Notes: generated from the sequence alone by a model not told the origin. A stretch of DNA of 64,000 nucleotides from Pseudomonas sp. 10S4 (GCF_034344865.1 NZ_CP133774.1:6324001-6388000), one strand, 5' to 3'; numbered from the stretch's first letter, positions 1-9,167 are shown. Numbers and translations are program-made.

Positions 1-68
1 ACGCCATCTAATCCTCAAAGCGCCCCGGGTTCACTTCGATTTCGTCGGCGGTGCGTGCAAAAACGGTT
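1..68. other. Window edge, no assignable gene
   Basis: A minus-strand reading frame ends in TAG at 8-10 and could be the 3' tail of something, but it overlaps the next gene and cannot be identified from this little sequence. Confidence 0.3.
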
Positions 69-551
69 CTACGAATGAACAACGATAGCCAGTCCCTCTT
101 GCGCCTCAGGAACTTTGAAGTAGCTGGTGATCAGATCAAACTCGGCATCCGTCGCTGCGAAATCGTGATCGCCTGTCGCGTTCCGTACACGTAATCTGGC
201 TCGGCAAGTATCGTCATCCACATCCAGATAATGCAGGCAATGCTGCGCCTGAGCACGCTCTGCCAAGGTACGCAGCCACTCGCGATTCGCGACCGTGTTT
301 GCCGGGAAATCAAGGACCACACAAACACCTGCCGTCAGCATGTCGACGACCAACGGCCCCAATACTTCACGTACACGCAGTGCGTATCGAACGTAATCGG
401 TCACCGAATGAATCTCTTGCGGATAGAGTTGCGAAAGCCATCGGTCCTCGCTGAGAAGAATCGCCGCGTGCTGGTCGGCAAGTGCTTTGGCCAGCGTCGA
501 TTTACCCGAAGCGATCTTGCCGCACATCAGATGCAGAGTGGTTGCTGTCAT
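69..551 (-). CDS. Small AAA/P-loop kinase-like ATPase
   Basis: This is a predicted soluble ATP-binding protein of 160 residues. A Walker A motif GKIASGKST lies at residues 11-19, right after a short beta strand. A second hydrophobic strand ending in a conserved Asp (VVLDFPANT, near residue 80) fits the phosphorylated-substrate side of zeta-toxin or gluconate-kinase-like folds. I chose the ATG at 549-551 over the upstream in-frame start because AGGAAGAG lies just before it and homology-like sequence begins there. The substrate is unknown. The family is usually annotated only as 'AAA family ATPase' or 'ATP-binding protein'. It is monocistronic and divergent from the next operon. Confidence 0.75.
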   Translation of the reverse strand: MTATTLHLMCGKIASGKSTLAKALADQHAAILLSEDRWLSQLYPQEIHSVTDYVRYALRVREVLGPLVVDMLTAGVCVVLDFPANTVANREWLRTLAERAQAQHCLHYLDVDDDTCRARLRVRNATGDHDFAATDAEFDLITSYFKVPEAQEGLAIVVHS

Positions 552-908
552 GGGAGCTCTTCCTTGTAGCGGGTGAATAATGATGCCTAAGGCTGGTTGC
601 CGGGGCAATGGACGCGACAGACGAGTCCGCTTTCTGGCCAGAAGCAGCCATTCGAAGGTGCCTACCAATCCAGGGGAGATTCACAGTGTCGATCCGCTGT
701 TTGCACGTTAATCACTGACTTCGCCCCCCGCACGCTCTTGGTTTTTCAAACACCAACTGGTAGCGTGCGGCACCTCGTTGTATTGCCCGATCCCTTTCGT
801 CATCGTTGCCTGTCCAAGGCAGACGTACGCGGGTACCCGCTGCCCCACTCAAGGGCGCTGCGCAGGACGCATCGGGCGATGCACAGTCATTCGCAAATGG
901 AGTTCACA
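552..908. other. Intergenic region with one long inverted repeat
   Basis: No gene is supported here. The region separates two divergent genes. It contains a hairpin with perfect 9-bp arms CCGCACGCT (728-736) and AGCGTGCGG (762-770), and an inner TTGG/CCAA pair. A promoter for the downstream operon is expected here, but I cannot place it with confidence. Confidence 0.5.
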
Positions 909-3236
909 ATGACGCAAAACAGCACCGTGCTGTCCGGTATCCAGCTGGATCAATTCATGGACCGTCTTGAGGTCGAGCATCAGGAACACGGTGTCGACTA
1001 CCTGCTGGGCCAGCTGCGCGCCCAACCGCTCAAGGCGGCCTCGCTGGGGTCGATCGACCGTCTGCACGTGCTGTGGGTCAACGCCGGTGACGCTGACGCG
1101 GCCAAAGCGGTACTGGCAGACGACGGCCAGGCACTGATCGAGGCTACGCCTGACGACGCGCGCAACGAACTCAAGGTCAACCTGCTGATCCACCAACTGC
1201 GGCTGGGCAACTACTTCAAAGACGAGCAGGGCCTGCTGCAGGCGCTCGACACCCTGCAGCACTTGACCAGCGAGCCGCTGCCGTTCGACATCGAGCAGTA
1301 CCGGCGCTACCGCATTTTCGACGATCTGCAGCACACCACCCTCGACGTCGCCCTCAAGGCCATCGAGGTGCGTCACACCCTGGCCCTGATCAACCCCGGC
1401 CGTCACGCCCTGCGGGCCTGGGACGATGCCGATCAACACCGGCGCCAGGCCCGGGTGCTGGCCGCCCATGAACGTGACGAAGAGGCTCGCGAAGCCGCGC
1501 TGGCGGCAATTGCCGCGTTGCGCACCGCCGGCGAAGATCAGGATGTCGACGGTAACGACTGGCTGTGGCTGGGCGATGCGCTGATCGAAATCGTGCCGTT
1601 GCGCCTAGCGATGTTCGAGCAACCTGTGGTGCAGTTGATCGCCGAATTGTCGCTGCCCCAGCGCCGGGAATGGGAAGTGCGCCTGGCGCGTCTGGCCGCC
1701 CGTTCACTGCAGGCCCAGGGCGACCTGGTCGGCGCATTGAAAATCTGTGAAGTGGCGGCCCTGAGCCTGGAATCCAGCGGCGGTGACAACTTCGTTGATT
1801 TCCATTTGCCCTGGCTGCTTGATAACGGTCAGATCGACGAGGCCGGGCAACGTGCGTTCATGGAAATCTATGAAATGCGCGGCGAAATGTGGCCGGGCAC
1901 GGCCTACTGGGTACACGATCGCCTGCTCGATGCCGAGGACCAGTCCGCATGGTGGCCGTTGTGCGTGATGCGTGCCTGTGACGATCAAGCGGTGCTGGAG
2001 CGGTTCATTTCCGGCCTGCCGTGGCGTGACGAGTCGACGCCGTCCCAGGGCCCGCTGCTCGATGCACTGCATGCCGCGCGCCATGACCTTGAGCAAATCG
2101 ACAACGTCTTCGCCCAGGCCCTTGCAGAAGCCCGGCGCCGCGCGCCGAACCATCCGTGGATCACCCGCCTGATAGCAGTGCGTGAACGCCAGGCCGAGCG
2201 CATCGACGCCAACACCGAGCTTACAATGCTGCGCGAGGCCGTCCCGGCCGGCGATATGCAGGACAACCGCAGCGCCTACAGCCTGTTCAGCGCCCATGCC
2301 AGTGTGTTCGGCATTATCGATGCCCTGCGCCAACCCTTGCCGCCAATGGCCAGTGGCATGTACTACTACCAGTTCGCGAACGCCATCGAGGACCTGGTCG
2401 AAACGCACGTCGAGAAGCTCTCGAGCGAGGAGGCAGATCAGGCCTGGTCGCTGCTGCGCGAAGTTCAAAAGGTTGCCTACGAACACGGCCAGGCCCGTAT
2501 GGAGCAATGCTTCGCCAGCGGCCGCGGGCACCGCTTCGATGCCTGCGCGCACCTGTACTCGATGCTGTGCAACAACCTGGCGATCAACTACCGCTGCTAC
2601 AACGACGAACGCATGTATGACCAGGCCCTTGAGCTGCATACCCGCGGCATCGCCGCCAGCTCGTTCGCAGAACATTATCAGGGCATCCTCCACAACCGCA
2701 TTCTGCTGAAGGATAACCCGGGCATCACCGAAGCCGCCGAACAGCTCTGGCACTACGCAGCCGACTGTGGCTACAGCCGCCACGACCCGGAAGAATACCT
2801 GCAGGACGTCACCCGCGCCCTGTACCGCCTGGACCGCGAACGCGAGATTCTGATCTGGCTGGAGCGTATTCTCAAATGGCAGGAAGAGCGCGGAATCAGC
2901 GACAAGGAGCTGGAGTACTCGCCACTGTTCGCACGGACGAAAGTTGCCATGTACCTGTCGTACAGCCTGCCGGAGGCGGCCACCAGCCTGTGGCTGCGTT
3001 ACGCGCCGCACATCAATGAACGCGACGAACCCTCCCTGCTGGGCTGCGCCGGCGATGTGCTCAAGGGCCTCGGGCGCAAGGAAGAGGCCCTGGCCTATTA
3101 CCAGCGCGCCATCCTGCGCAGTGATCCGAACAACGACGTTGACCAGGGCAACAATGAAATCTTCCGCCAGAGCATCGCCGAGCTGCAGGCTTCGGAAAAA
3201 CCGGCCGGCAAGGCCTGGTGGCAAATATGGAAGTGA
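909..3236 (+). CDS. Large TPR-repeat protein, first gene of an uncharacterised operon
   Basis: A 775-residue, mostly helical cytoplasmic protein without signal peptide or membrane segments. Helical hairpin repeats run through most of the chain. The clearest canonical TPR is near the C terminus (GLGRKEEALAYYQRAILRSD). The start ATG at 909 is preceded by TGGAG. The upstream in-frame extension from 597 has no ribosome site and reads like non-coding sequence. Its 3' end overlaps the next gene by 19 nt, so the two are probably translationally coupled. TPR arrays normally act as protein-binding scaffolds. The partner here is plausibly one of the two downstream products. No enzymatic motif is visible. 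Confidence 0.8.
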   Translation: MTQNSTVLSGIQLDQFMDRLEVEHQEHGVDYLLGQLRAQPLKAASLGSIDRLHVLWVNAGDADAAKAVLADDGQALIEATPDDARNELKVNLLIHQLRLGNYFKDEQGLLQALDTLQHLTSEPLPFDIEQYRRYRIFDDLQHTTLDVALKAIEVRHTLALINPGRHALRAWDDADQHRRQARVLAAHERDEEAREAALAAIAALRTAGEDQDVDGNDWLWLGDALIEIVPLRLAMFEQPVVQLIAELSLPQRREWEVRLARLAARSLQAQGDLVGALKICEVAALSLESSGGDNFVDFHLPWLLDNGQIDEAGQRAFMEIYEMRGEMWPGTAYWVHDRLLDAEDQSAWWPLCVMRACDDQAVLERFISGLPWRDESTPSQGPLLDALHAARHDLEQIDNVFAQALAEARRRAPNHPWITRLIAVRERQAERIDANTELTMLREAVPAGDMQDNRSAYSLFSAHASVFGIIDALRQPLPPMASGMYYYQFANAIEDLVETHVEKLSSEEADQAWSLLREVQKVAYEHGQARMEQCFASGRGHRFDACAHLYSMLCNNLAINYRCYNDERMYDQALELHTRGIAASSFAEHYQGILHNRILLKDNPGITEAAEQLWHYAADCGYSRHDPEEYLQDVTRALYRLDREREILIWLERILKWQEERGISDKELEYSPLFARTKVAMYLSYSLPEAATSLWLRYAPHINERDEPSLLGCAGDVLKGLGRKEEALAYYQRAILRSDPNNDVDQGNNEIFRQSIAELQASEKPAGKAWWQIWK

Positions 3237-4447
3237 CACCGGAGCTGCAACCGTCCGGTTACGCCCCTCGCAATGCGCTCAATGCCAGTGAACTCAAACG
3301 CGGCATTGCCGAGCGCAGCAAGGCCCGTGGTGATGCGCCAGAGGTGGGCAAATGGTTGCTCAACCATTTCTACCGTCATCTGGTCGGTAACTTCCAGCCT
3401 GCGCGGCGGATCCTGACCCTGGAGCAAGCTGCCGAGGCACTGGGAACCGAGCCGTCGTCATGGGTGGCCAGGCATTTAAGCGACGCCGGTAAAGATTCGC
3501 AGCAGGCGCTTGCGCCGCTGGTCTGGGTCGATCCGCAGCAGGCGCCACTGCTGGCCCAGGAGGCCTTGCTGGTGGAGTTCCTGACCTCGCGTCAGGGCAC
3601 GGCGCTGGCCGGCAAGCTCGACCGTATCAACTGCCCGCAGGCGTTGGCGCTGTGGCAAAAGGAACACGCGCAGATGGCTGCGCGGGTCGAGCAGGGCTGG
3701 CGCGTGAGCCAGCCCGAGGCCTTGCTCACGCGGGTGACCACAGCTGAGCACGTATTGCTGGAGCTGCGCCCCGAGAGTTCTTTGCTGCGCGCGGAAATGG
3801 CCTTTGAAAGCTACGTGATGCGCCACTGCCTGGGCCAGTTCGCCGATCGACGCGCCTTGACCGGCGGCTACGGCGAGCGCTATGCCGAAGCGGTGGAGCA
3901 GCGGCGCATGCGCGTGTTCAGCTTTCGCGACGGCCAGGGCCAGCCACACATCACCATCAGCCTGATCGTCCAGGCCGACGGCACCTTGACCGTCGAGCAG
4001 GTCAAGGGCAAGCAGAACCGGCCGCCGGTCGAGCGCTATTACCAGGACCTGCTGCAGTGCCTGAATGCCCTGGGCACCGACCAGCAGACGCCCGCCGACT
4101 GCATCGCCATCGGCATCGCGCGCACCGAAGTCGGCTGGCTGCGTATCGAAGAGGTCAGCGACCCGACCGCCCAGACTCGCCTGGTGGCCCGTTATCCGCA
4201 ACTGTACGAGCGCCTCGATGCGCCTTCGGCCATGGTCGAATGGCTGGTGGCCGGGCGTCAGCCGCAGCAGTTCTTGCAGGTTGCCCCGCAGGCGGTGTCG
4301 GTCAAGTACGCCACCCGGCATATCTTCAGCAAGCGCCTTGAGCGTCAGCCCAATGATCCGCTGTACCTCACCGAAGGCGTGCCGTGGCCTGACATGACCT
4401 CGCCCCAGGTCGAGGAAATCCAGGCCTGGCAGGCCCGGGCAAGGTAA
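3218..4447 (+). CDS. PcfJ-like domain protein
   Basis: About 409 residues, starting at GTG 3218 or, less likely, at ATG 3227; both lie inside the end of the TPR gene. The C-terminal half resembles the PcfJ family: a region around MRHCLGQFADR followed by strands of the type RVFSFRDGQGQPHITISL and a VEQVKGKQNRPP segment. PcfJ was named from a conjugative plasmid of Gram-positive bacteria, but chromosomal homologues are common and their function is unknown. Here it sits between a TPR protein and a DUF1266 protein, a context that argues for a chromosomal housekeeping or stress complex rather than conjugation. No signal peptide is seen. Confidence 0.7.
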   Translation: MANMEVTPELQPSGYAPRNALNASELKRGIAERSKARGDAPEVGKWLLNHFYRHLVGNFQPARRILTLEQAAEALGTEPSSWVARHLSDAGKDSQQALAPLVWVDPQQAPLLAQEALLVEFLTSRQGTALAGKLDRINCPQALALWQKEHAQMAARVEQGWRVSQPEALLTRVTTAEHVLLELRPESSLLRAEMAFESYVMRHCLGQFADRRALTGGYGERYAEAVEQRRMRVFSFRDGQGQPHITISLIVQADGTLTVEQVKGKQNRPPVERYYQDLLQCLNALGTDQQTPADCIAIGIARTEVGWLRIEEVSDPTAQTRLVARYPQLYERLDAPSAMVEWLVAGRQPQQFLQVAPQAVSVKYATRHIFSKRLERQPNDPLYLTEGVPWPDMTSPQVEEIQAWQARAR

Positions 4448-4457
4448 GGAGAACAAC

Positions 4458-5111
4458 ATGTTTTTGTTTATCGCCGTTGTTGTTTCAACCTGGTTGTTGT
4501 GGCGAGCATTCCGGCCACGCGCCGCGCCGTTGTTCAGCCAGCGTAAGCACTGGTCGCTGCTGCTGGCCAGGCCCATGGCCGATACGATGGAAATCGAGGG
4601 CTTCTACTCGCCGGCGTGCGGTCACTTCACCGAGCAAGCGCAGAAGATCCTGCGGGCAGCGTTGCTGCACCAGGCCGGGATACGCAGCAATTGCAATGAC
4701 GAGGCGGTGCGGGCGCACTTCAGTGCGACCCTCGAACAGCAATGGTACAGCCTCGACCTGCAGGCGCTGACGGCCGGCGATGAGCCGCGTGCGGCCATGG
4801 CCTTTGCCTGCGCGCGGGTGGCGTTTCTGGTCCGTTGTGCGCTGCTGATGCGTTGGCTCGAGCCCGATCTCGCCTGGCGTGTGCTGCTGCTCAATGCGCA
4901 GCGGGCGCAGGACTGTTTCGACAGTTGGGAAGATTTCGGCAAAGCCTACAAGCTGGGGCGCGAGCAGTGGGTTGCGGCGTTTCGCGTCGACTCGCTGGGC
5001 GAAGCGTTCCACGAGCAGCATCTGCGCCAGTTGCTGGCGCCCGGCAGCGGTGCCTGGGCCGATATACCCTGGCGTACGCCAGCGGCGTTGAACCCGGCTC
5101 TGGCGGGGTAG
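4458..5111 (+). CDS. DUF1266 protein with N-terminal membrane anchor
   Basis: 217 residues. An N-terminal hydrophobic segment (about residues 2-15, FLFIAVVVSTWLLW) probably anchors it to the inner membrane with the rest in the cytoplasm. The body carries the DUF1266 pattern: an AW-type motif followed by SWEDFGKAYKLGREQW near residues 155-170. An AAGGAG ribosome site lies just before ATG 4458, 10 nt after the PcfJ-like stop, so it is the third gene of one operon. DUF1266 has no known biochemical function. Confidence 0.75.
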   Translation: MFLFIAVVVSTWLLWRAFRPRAAPLFSQRKHWSLLLARPMADTMEIEGFYSPACGHFTEQAQKILRAALLHQAGIRSNCNDEAVRAHFSATLEQQWYSLDLQALTAGDEPRAAMAFACARVAFLVRCALLMRWLEPDLAWRVLLLNAQRAQDCFDSWEDFGKAYKLGREQWVAAFRVDSLGEAFHEQHLRQLLAPGSGAWADIPWRTPAALNPALAG

Positions 5112-5153
5112 CGGCGCAGCTGTTGGTTCAAGCATCCGAGAGGGGGCATTGCG

Positions 5154-5585
5154 ATGATCGGCTTCACCTTCCGCCAGTTGGAGTATTTCATCGCCGCCGA
5201 GCAGGGCAGTGTCAGTGTTGCGCCGCGCACCAAGCACATTTCCCAGCCGTCGGTATCGCTGGCGTTATCACAGTTGGAGGCGAGCCCGGGTGAAAAGCTC
5301 TTTCATCGCCAGGTCATCCAAGGCCTGGAATTGACCCAGCGGGGCGCAAAATGCTCGAACAGGCGCGCGACATGCTCAACCTGGCCACGGCCATCAGTGG
5401 CAAGGGCGAGCAGCAACAGGTGGTGCGCGGGTCACTGAGCCTGATTGCTTCCAGGACCTGGGATCGTATTACGCGCGCGACTGCTGAGCGGCTTTCGTCG
5501 GCGCCATCCGGAAGTCACCCTCGCCCTGTTCGAGGGCAAATCGGCGCCTGGCCGATGGCAAGGTGGAGCTGGCGCTATCAAACTA
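5154..5585 (+). pseudogene. Decayed, truncated LysR-family regulator
   Basis: The start (FTFRQLEYFIAAEQGSVSVA) is a clear LysR winged-helix domain. The frame then breaks repeatedly: near 5346, where GCAAAATG would need one more A; near 5440; near 5482; and again near 5540. Conserved pieces continue in alternating frames (MLEQARDMLNLATAISG, then LLSGFRRRHPEVTLALFEG). The effector domain stops at a TAG near 5583, about half of a normal 300-residue LysR protein, where the 3' end of the glycosyltransferase begins. Unlike the single-indel genes elsewhere in the window, the several breaks plus truncation make this a genuine remnant. Confidence 0.85.
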
Positions 5586-6377
5586 GCAAGCCTTCAATGT
5601 CCTCTCTCGGGTGATCTGCTCATACATCTTGACCCTTCGGTGATTGCGCGAATATCCGCCCATCGCTGAAACGGTGCCACTTTGAATATGATCCAGATAA
5701 CTAAACATCTTTCGCGGCGATATAAAACCCACCTGATAGCCCCGCGCAACCATTCTATCTTGCAACTCATAACCTGGATTACGATCATCCATTTGAAAGT
5801 GAAACCCGCATTTCTTGATAAGCGCCGCGTTCCATAGCGTACAAAAGCTCTTCAGGTGCGTTTCTCTATACGGTTTCGGTGCTCTTGACTTGAAGCCCAG
5901 CGCTAACAGACTCCGTCGAGTGTAGTGCTTGAAAAACCGTGAAATCATCCGCCAAGTTGAACGAGCGATGCCTCGATCCAATTGTTCCAGGCATCCCACA
6001 GCAGCAACTTTGTGCGGGCCAGTGCACTGACCGATCATCATGGCGAACACCGCCGGGTCGTAAATAAACGTATCGGTGTGCAACAGAAACAGATAGTCGG
6101 TTTCAACATGTTCCAAAGCGAGATCCAGTGCCCGGCCATGGGCAATATTTCCCGCCTCAGGGTATGCGCTTTTCCGTTCGATCAGTTGAATCCAGTCCAG
6201 TGTTCGCAGGTAATCGCTGCTCGCATCGTTGGAGTTGTTATCAACCACAATCACAGGAACCCCCGTCCCTCGCAACGCCTCCTGCAAAAACGCGAGACAG
6301 GTTTTAGTCAGTTCAAGTGTTTTATAGTTAACCAACGCAATGCTGTAGTTTGCTGTCGTGGGAGATGGGCGGTTCAT
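5583..6377 (-). CDS. Family 2 glycosyltransferase
   Basis: 264 residues, cytoplasmic. The GT-A nucleotide-sugar fold is indicated by the strand VPVIVVDNNSND (residues 40-51) and a DxD-like metal site in LLHTDTF (residues 98-104). The acceptor and sugar cannot be told from sequence. Composition is visibly more AT-rich than its neighbours, including the flanking 6378-6596, and it abuts a LysR remnant. This suggests acquisition by transfer, with damage to the resident gene at the insertion edge. No other polysaccharide genes are nearby. Confidence 0.8.
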   Translation of the reverse strand: MNRPSPTTANYSIALVNYKTLELTKTCLAFLQEALRGTGVPVIVVDNNSNDASSDYLRTLDWIQLIERKSAYPEAGNIAHGRALDLALEHVETDYLFLLHTDTFIYDPAVFAMMIGQCTGPHKVAAVGCLEQLDRGIARSTWRMISRFFKHYTRRSLLALGFKSRAPKPYRETHLKSFCTLWNAALIKKCGFHFQMDDRNPGYELQDRMVARGYQVGFISPRKMFSYLDHIQSGTVSAMGGYSRNHRRVKMYEQITRERTLKAC

Positions 6378-6596
6378 AGCCTGTTAAACCTCGATTATTT
6401 AACCGACACACTGTTGGTGGGGTTGAACTCATTCTGTAGCGCTCGACCGTTCACCCTGTTCCCCGCAAAATTAATTTTTATTCAGGTTGGTTATTGAGTA
6501 GGTTTTCTGGCTACCTCAAGAGGGACGATTGCTCACAATCGAACCGTCTACGCTCATCGGATCGGCACCTTTTCCTGCCCCTCCGGAGACACCGTC

Positions 6597-7505
6597 ATGA
6601 TCCGCGCCTTGTCGACCGCTTTTATGCTGTTCGCCCTAAGTCTGCCGGCACAGGCCGAGGTGACGCCCTTCCCCGCCGCCTTCAAAACTCAGGACATCTC
6701 CGTAGAAGGCGTCACGATGCATGTGCGCGTCGGAGGCAAAGGCCCAGCCGTGGTGCTGTTGCATGGCTTCGGTGACACCGGTGACATGTGGGCGCCACTG
6801 GCCGCCGACCTCGCCAAGGACCACACCGTCGTGGTGCCGGACTTGCGCGGCATGGGCTTGTCGTCGATCCCGGACAGCGGCTACGACAAGAAGACCCAGG
6901 GCGGCGATATCCGTGGGGTGTTGGCCGCATTGGGTATTGAGCATTCGGTGGTGATCGGCCACGACATTGGCACCATGGTCGCCTTCGCCTACGCCGCGCG
7001 TTACCCGCAGCGAACCGATCGTCTGGTGGTGATGGACGCGCCGGTGCCGGGCATCCCTCCCTGGAACGAGATTGTCCGCTCACCGATGCTTTGGCATTTC
7101 GACTTTGGCGGGCCGGATGCCGAACGTCTGGTCGCCGGTCGTGAGCGTATTTACCTGGATCGTTTCTGGAATGAGTTCGCGGGTGATCCCGGCAAAGTGG
7201 ATGAAGCCACCCGCCAGCATTACGCCAAGCTCTACGCCCGGCCCGGCGCCATGCGTGCGGCGTTCGCGCAGTTCCGCAGCATTCGTCAGGATGCCGTGGA
7301 CAATGAGGCGTCGATGAAGACGCGACTGACGATGCCGGTATTGGCCGTCGGCGGTGAAAAGTCCTTCGGCAACAACGAAGCTATCGTGATGCGCAATGCC
7401 GCAGACACGGTCACGGAAGTCGTGGTGCCGGGGGCCGGCCATTGGCTGATGGAAGAAGCGTCTGCCCAGACCATTCGGGCGATACGCGACTTCATCGCGC
7501 CGTGA
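6597..7505 (+). CDS. Exported alpha/beta hydrolase (epoxide hydrolase/dehalogenase-like)
   Basis: 302 residues with a Sec signal peptide ending around PAQA (residue 20), so probably periplasmic. The alpha/beta hydrolase core shows the oxyanion HG motif (LLHGFGDTGDMW, residue 56 on) and the nucleophile elbow GHDIG (121-125), whose Asp123 nucleophile is typical of epoxide hydrolases and haloalkane/haloacetate dehalogenases rather than serine esterases. The catalytic His is in GAGHW (His282). The natural substrate is unknown. The start ATG 6597 follows CCGGAGACACC. Confidence 0.8.
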   Translation: MIRALSTAFMLFALSLPAQAEVTPFPAAFKTQDISVEGVTMHVRVGGKGPAVVLLHGFGDTGDMWAPLAADLAKDHTVVVPDLRGMGLSSIPDSGYDKKTQGGDIRGVLAALGIEHSVVIGHDIGTMVAFAYAARYPQRTDRLVVMDAPVPGIPPWNEIVRSPMLWHFDFGGPDAERLVAGRERIYLDRFWNEFAGDPGKVDEATRQHYAKLYARPGAMRAAFAQFRSIRQDAVDNEASMKTRLTMPVLAVGGEKSFGNNEAIVMRNAADTVTEVVVPGAGHWLMEEASAQTIRAIRDFIAP

Positions 7506-7514
7506 GGGTGGCGT

Positions 7515-7928
7515 TCATTTAGCCCGCTTCGTGGTGTTAAGCGTCACGGCGGCACGAATGAGCGCCTTCAACGCACTTTCATTAATCTTTTCGCCCTCAT
7601 GAATATCGATGGCACGCCGGGTATTGCCTTCCAGGCTGGAGTTGAACAGGCCTGAAGGGTCCTCCAGCGCAGCGCCCTTGGCGAAGGTCATTTTCACCGC
7701 TGCCTTGTAGGTTTCACCGGTGCACAGGATGCCCGCGTGGGACCACACCGGGACGCCCCGCCACTTCACTTCTTCGACCACTTCGGGGTCGGCCTTGTGA
7801 ATGATCGCGCGGATCTGCGCCAGCGTGTCACCCCGCCAATCACCCAGTTCCCTGATTCGCTCGTCGATCAGCGAAGAAGCTGCCTCACCCGCCGCCGCTT
7901 CGCTTGCGCCGCTCGTGTCCTTCTTCAT
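7515..7928 (-). CDS. DUF1801 domain protein
   Basis: 137 residues, cytoplasmic. The region with VKWRGVPVWSHAGILCTGETYKAAVKMTFAKGAAL is characteristic of DUF1801 (YdhG-like, small beta-rich proteins of unknown role). I start at ATG 7926-7928 because AGAGGTGG precedes it; the longer frame to 8039 has no ribosome site. The first 20 residues (MKKDTSGASEAAAGEAA) are low-complexity and probably disordered. It faces the hydrolase gene tail to tail, with only 9 nt between stops. Confidence 0.75.
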   Translation of the reverse strand: MKKDTSGASEAAAGEAASSLIDERIRELGDWRGDTLAQIRAIIHKADPEVVEEVKWRGVPVWSHAGILCTGETYKAAVKMTFAKGAALEDPSGLFNSSLEGNTRRAIDIHEGEKINESALKALIRAAVTLNTTKRAK

Positions 7929-8106
7929 GCTTGCCACCTCTTGGTGATGATTGCCGACCCTTGAGTAAAGCTGACAGACGACGTTCCTCCAGGCAATTAA
8001 CGACCGTTGGGTCGAAAGAAATCCAGTTACCTGGCGCATGATCGATACTCAAAAGGGTTTGCTGTTTGCAAGTCGTGCGCTCCCCCTTTCACCGAGGAAC
8101 TGAAAG

Positions 8107-8769
8107 ATGCCGCTGACGCTTTACTACCATCCGCTCTCGTCGTTCTGCCACAAAGTGCTGATTGCACTTTACGAAAACGGCTGCGAGTTCGAGAAAAGGG
8201 TCATCAATCTGGGGAACGAGGTCGACAGAGCCGAGCTTCAAGCCCTGTGGCCGATCGGCAAATTCCCGGTCATCCGCGATCACGCCCGCCAGCGCAGTGT
8301 GCCGGAGAGCACGATCATCATCGAGTACCTGGACCGGTTTTATCCGGGGCAACATCCACTGGTTCCAGCCGATTGGGAGAGCGCGCTGGAGGTGCGTTTG
8401 TGGGATCGGTTTTTCGACCATTATGTGCAGGCGCCGATGCAGCGGATCGTGGCGGATCGCCTGTTCGGCACTCATGGCGATTTGACCAAAGAACGCGCCC
8501 TGCTGGCGACGGCGTACCGCATGATCGAGCACCAGATGGCGTCCAGAATCTGGGTGGCCAGCGCGGAGTTCAGCATGGCCGACTGCGCGGCGGTCCCGGC
8601 GTTGTTTTATGCCAGCACGCTCGTGGAGTTTCCCGACGACGCCGGCCACTTGCGCGCCTATTTTGAAAGGCTGATGAATCGGCCCTCAGTGCAGCGGGTC
8701 ATCGACGAAGCCAAGCCGTATTTTTTGCACTATCCGTTTGCAGAGGCGATCCCGGCGCGGTTTCGCTAG
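8107..8769 (+). CDS. Glutathione S-transferase family protein
   Basis: 220 residues: an N-terminal thioredoxin-like domain (LTLYYHPLSSFCHKVLIALYENG, residues 3-25) followed by an all-helical C-terminal domain. The glutathione-contacting segment is VPESTIIIEYLDR, with the usual Glu-Ser pair after a cis-Pro region (KFPVI). The Ser/Cys in SSFCHK occupies the catalytic position. Members of this group handle electrophiles or act as lyases; the substrate here is not predictable. The start at 8107 follows GAACTGAAAG, a modest ribosome site. Confidence 0.8.
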   Translation: MPLTLYYHPLSSFCHKVLIALYENGCEFEKRVINLGNEVDRAELQALWPIGKFPVIRDHARQRSVPESTIIIEYLDRFYPGQHPLVPADWESALEVRLWDRFFDHYVQAPMQRIVADRLFGTHGDLTKERALLATAYRMIEHQMASRIWVASAEFSMADCAAVPALFYASTLVEFPDDAGHLRAYFERLMNRPSVQRVIDEAKPYFLHYPFAEAIPARFR

Positions 8770-8777
8770 CGTTCAGA

Positions 8778-9167
8778 TCACTGCGGCTGAAAGGTCTGAA
8801 GGTAAGCCAACAGGTTTTCGATCTTTTCCGGATCGCTAATGCCCCAGAAAATCATCCGGGTTCCGGACACCACACCTTTGGGGTTTTCGATGTACGCGGC
8901 GAGTTTTTCTCGGGTCCAGACCACGCCAGAGTTTTTCATCGCATCGGAGTATTGGTAATCCGTCGTACTGCCGGCCGTGCGTCCGATGATGCCATTGAGC
9001 TGCGGCCCAAAACCGCCCCGTGCGGATTCGCCGACCTGGTGGCAGCCGCCGCAGGTTTTGCTGAACAGTTTGCCGCCCGCTTCGGCATCGCCGGCCGCGA
9101 CTGCCTGGGTGCTGAGCAGTCCAGAGGTGAGCAATAAGGCGAACGTCAGTACTGCGGCTTGCTTCAT
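8778..9167 (-). CDS. Class I c-type cytochrome
   Basis: 129 residues. A signal peptide is cleaved near AVAA (residue 25), so this is a periplasmic electron carrier. The haem attachment motif CGGCH is at 39-43, and the distal methionine ligand is Met105 in GTRMIFWG. The size and the motif YQYSDAMKNSGVVWT place it with the cytochrome c2/c-552-like monohaem proteins. No redox partner is encoded next to it. Its stop is 9 nt from the GST stop on the other strand. Confidence 0.85.
   Translation of the reverse strand: MKQAAVLTFALLLTSGLLSTQAVAAGDAEAGGKLFSKTCGGCHQVGESARGGFGPQLNGIIGRTAGSTTDYQYSDAMKNSGVVWTREKLAAYIENPKGVVSGTRMIFWGISDPEKIENLLAYLQTFQPQ

Noticed and set aside
69..551. Zeta-type toxin of a toxin-antitoxin system
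   Set aside because: Only the P-loop fold is shared; no antitoxin gene precedes it.
1704..3239. 511-codon minus-strand frame antisense to the TPR gene
   Set aside because: High GC produces long antisense frames; codon bias, ribosome site and repeat structure all favour the plus-strand gene.
3218..4447. Conjugative element because of the PcfJ-like domain
   Set aside because: No relaxase, type IV secretion or integrase genes nearby.
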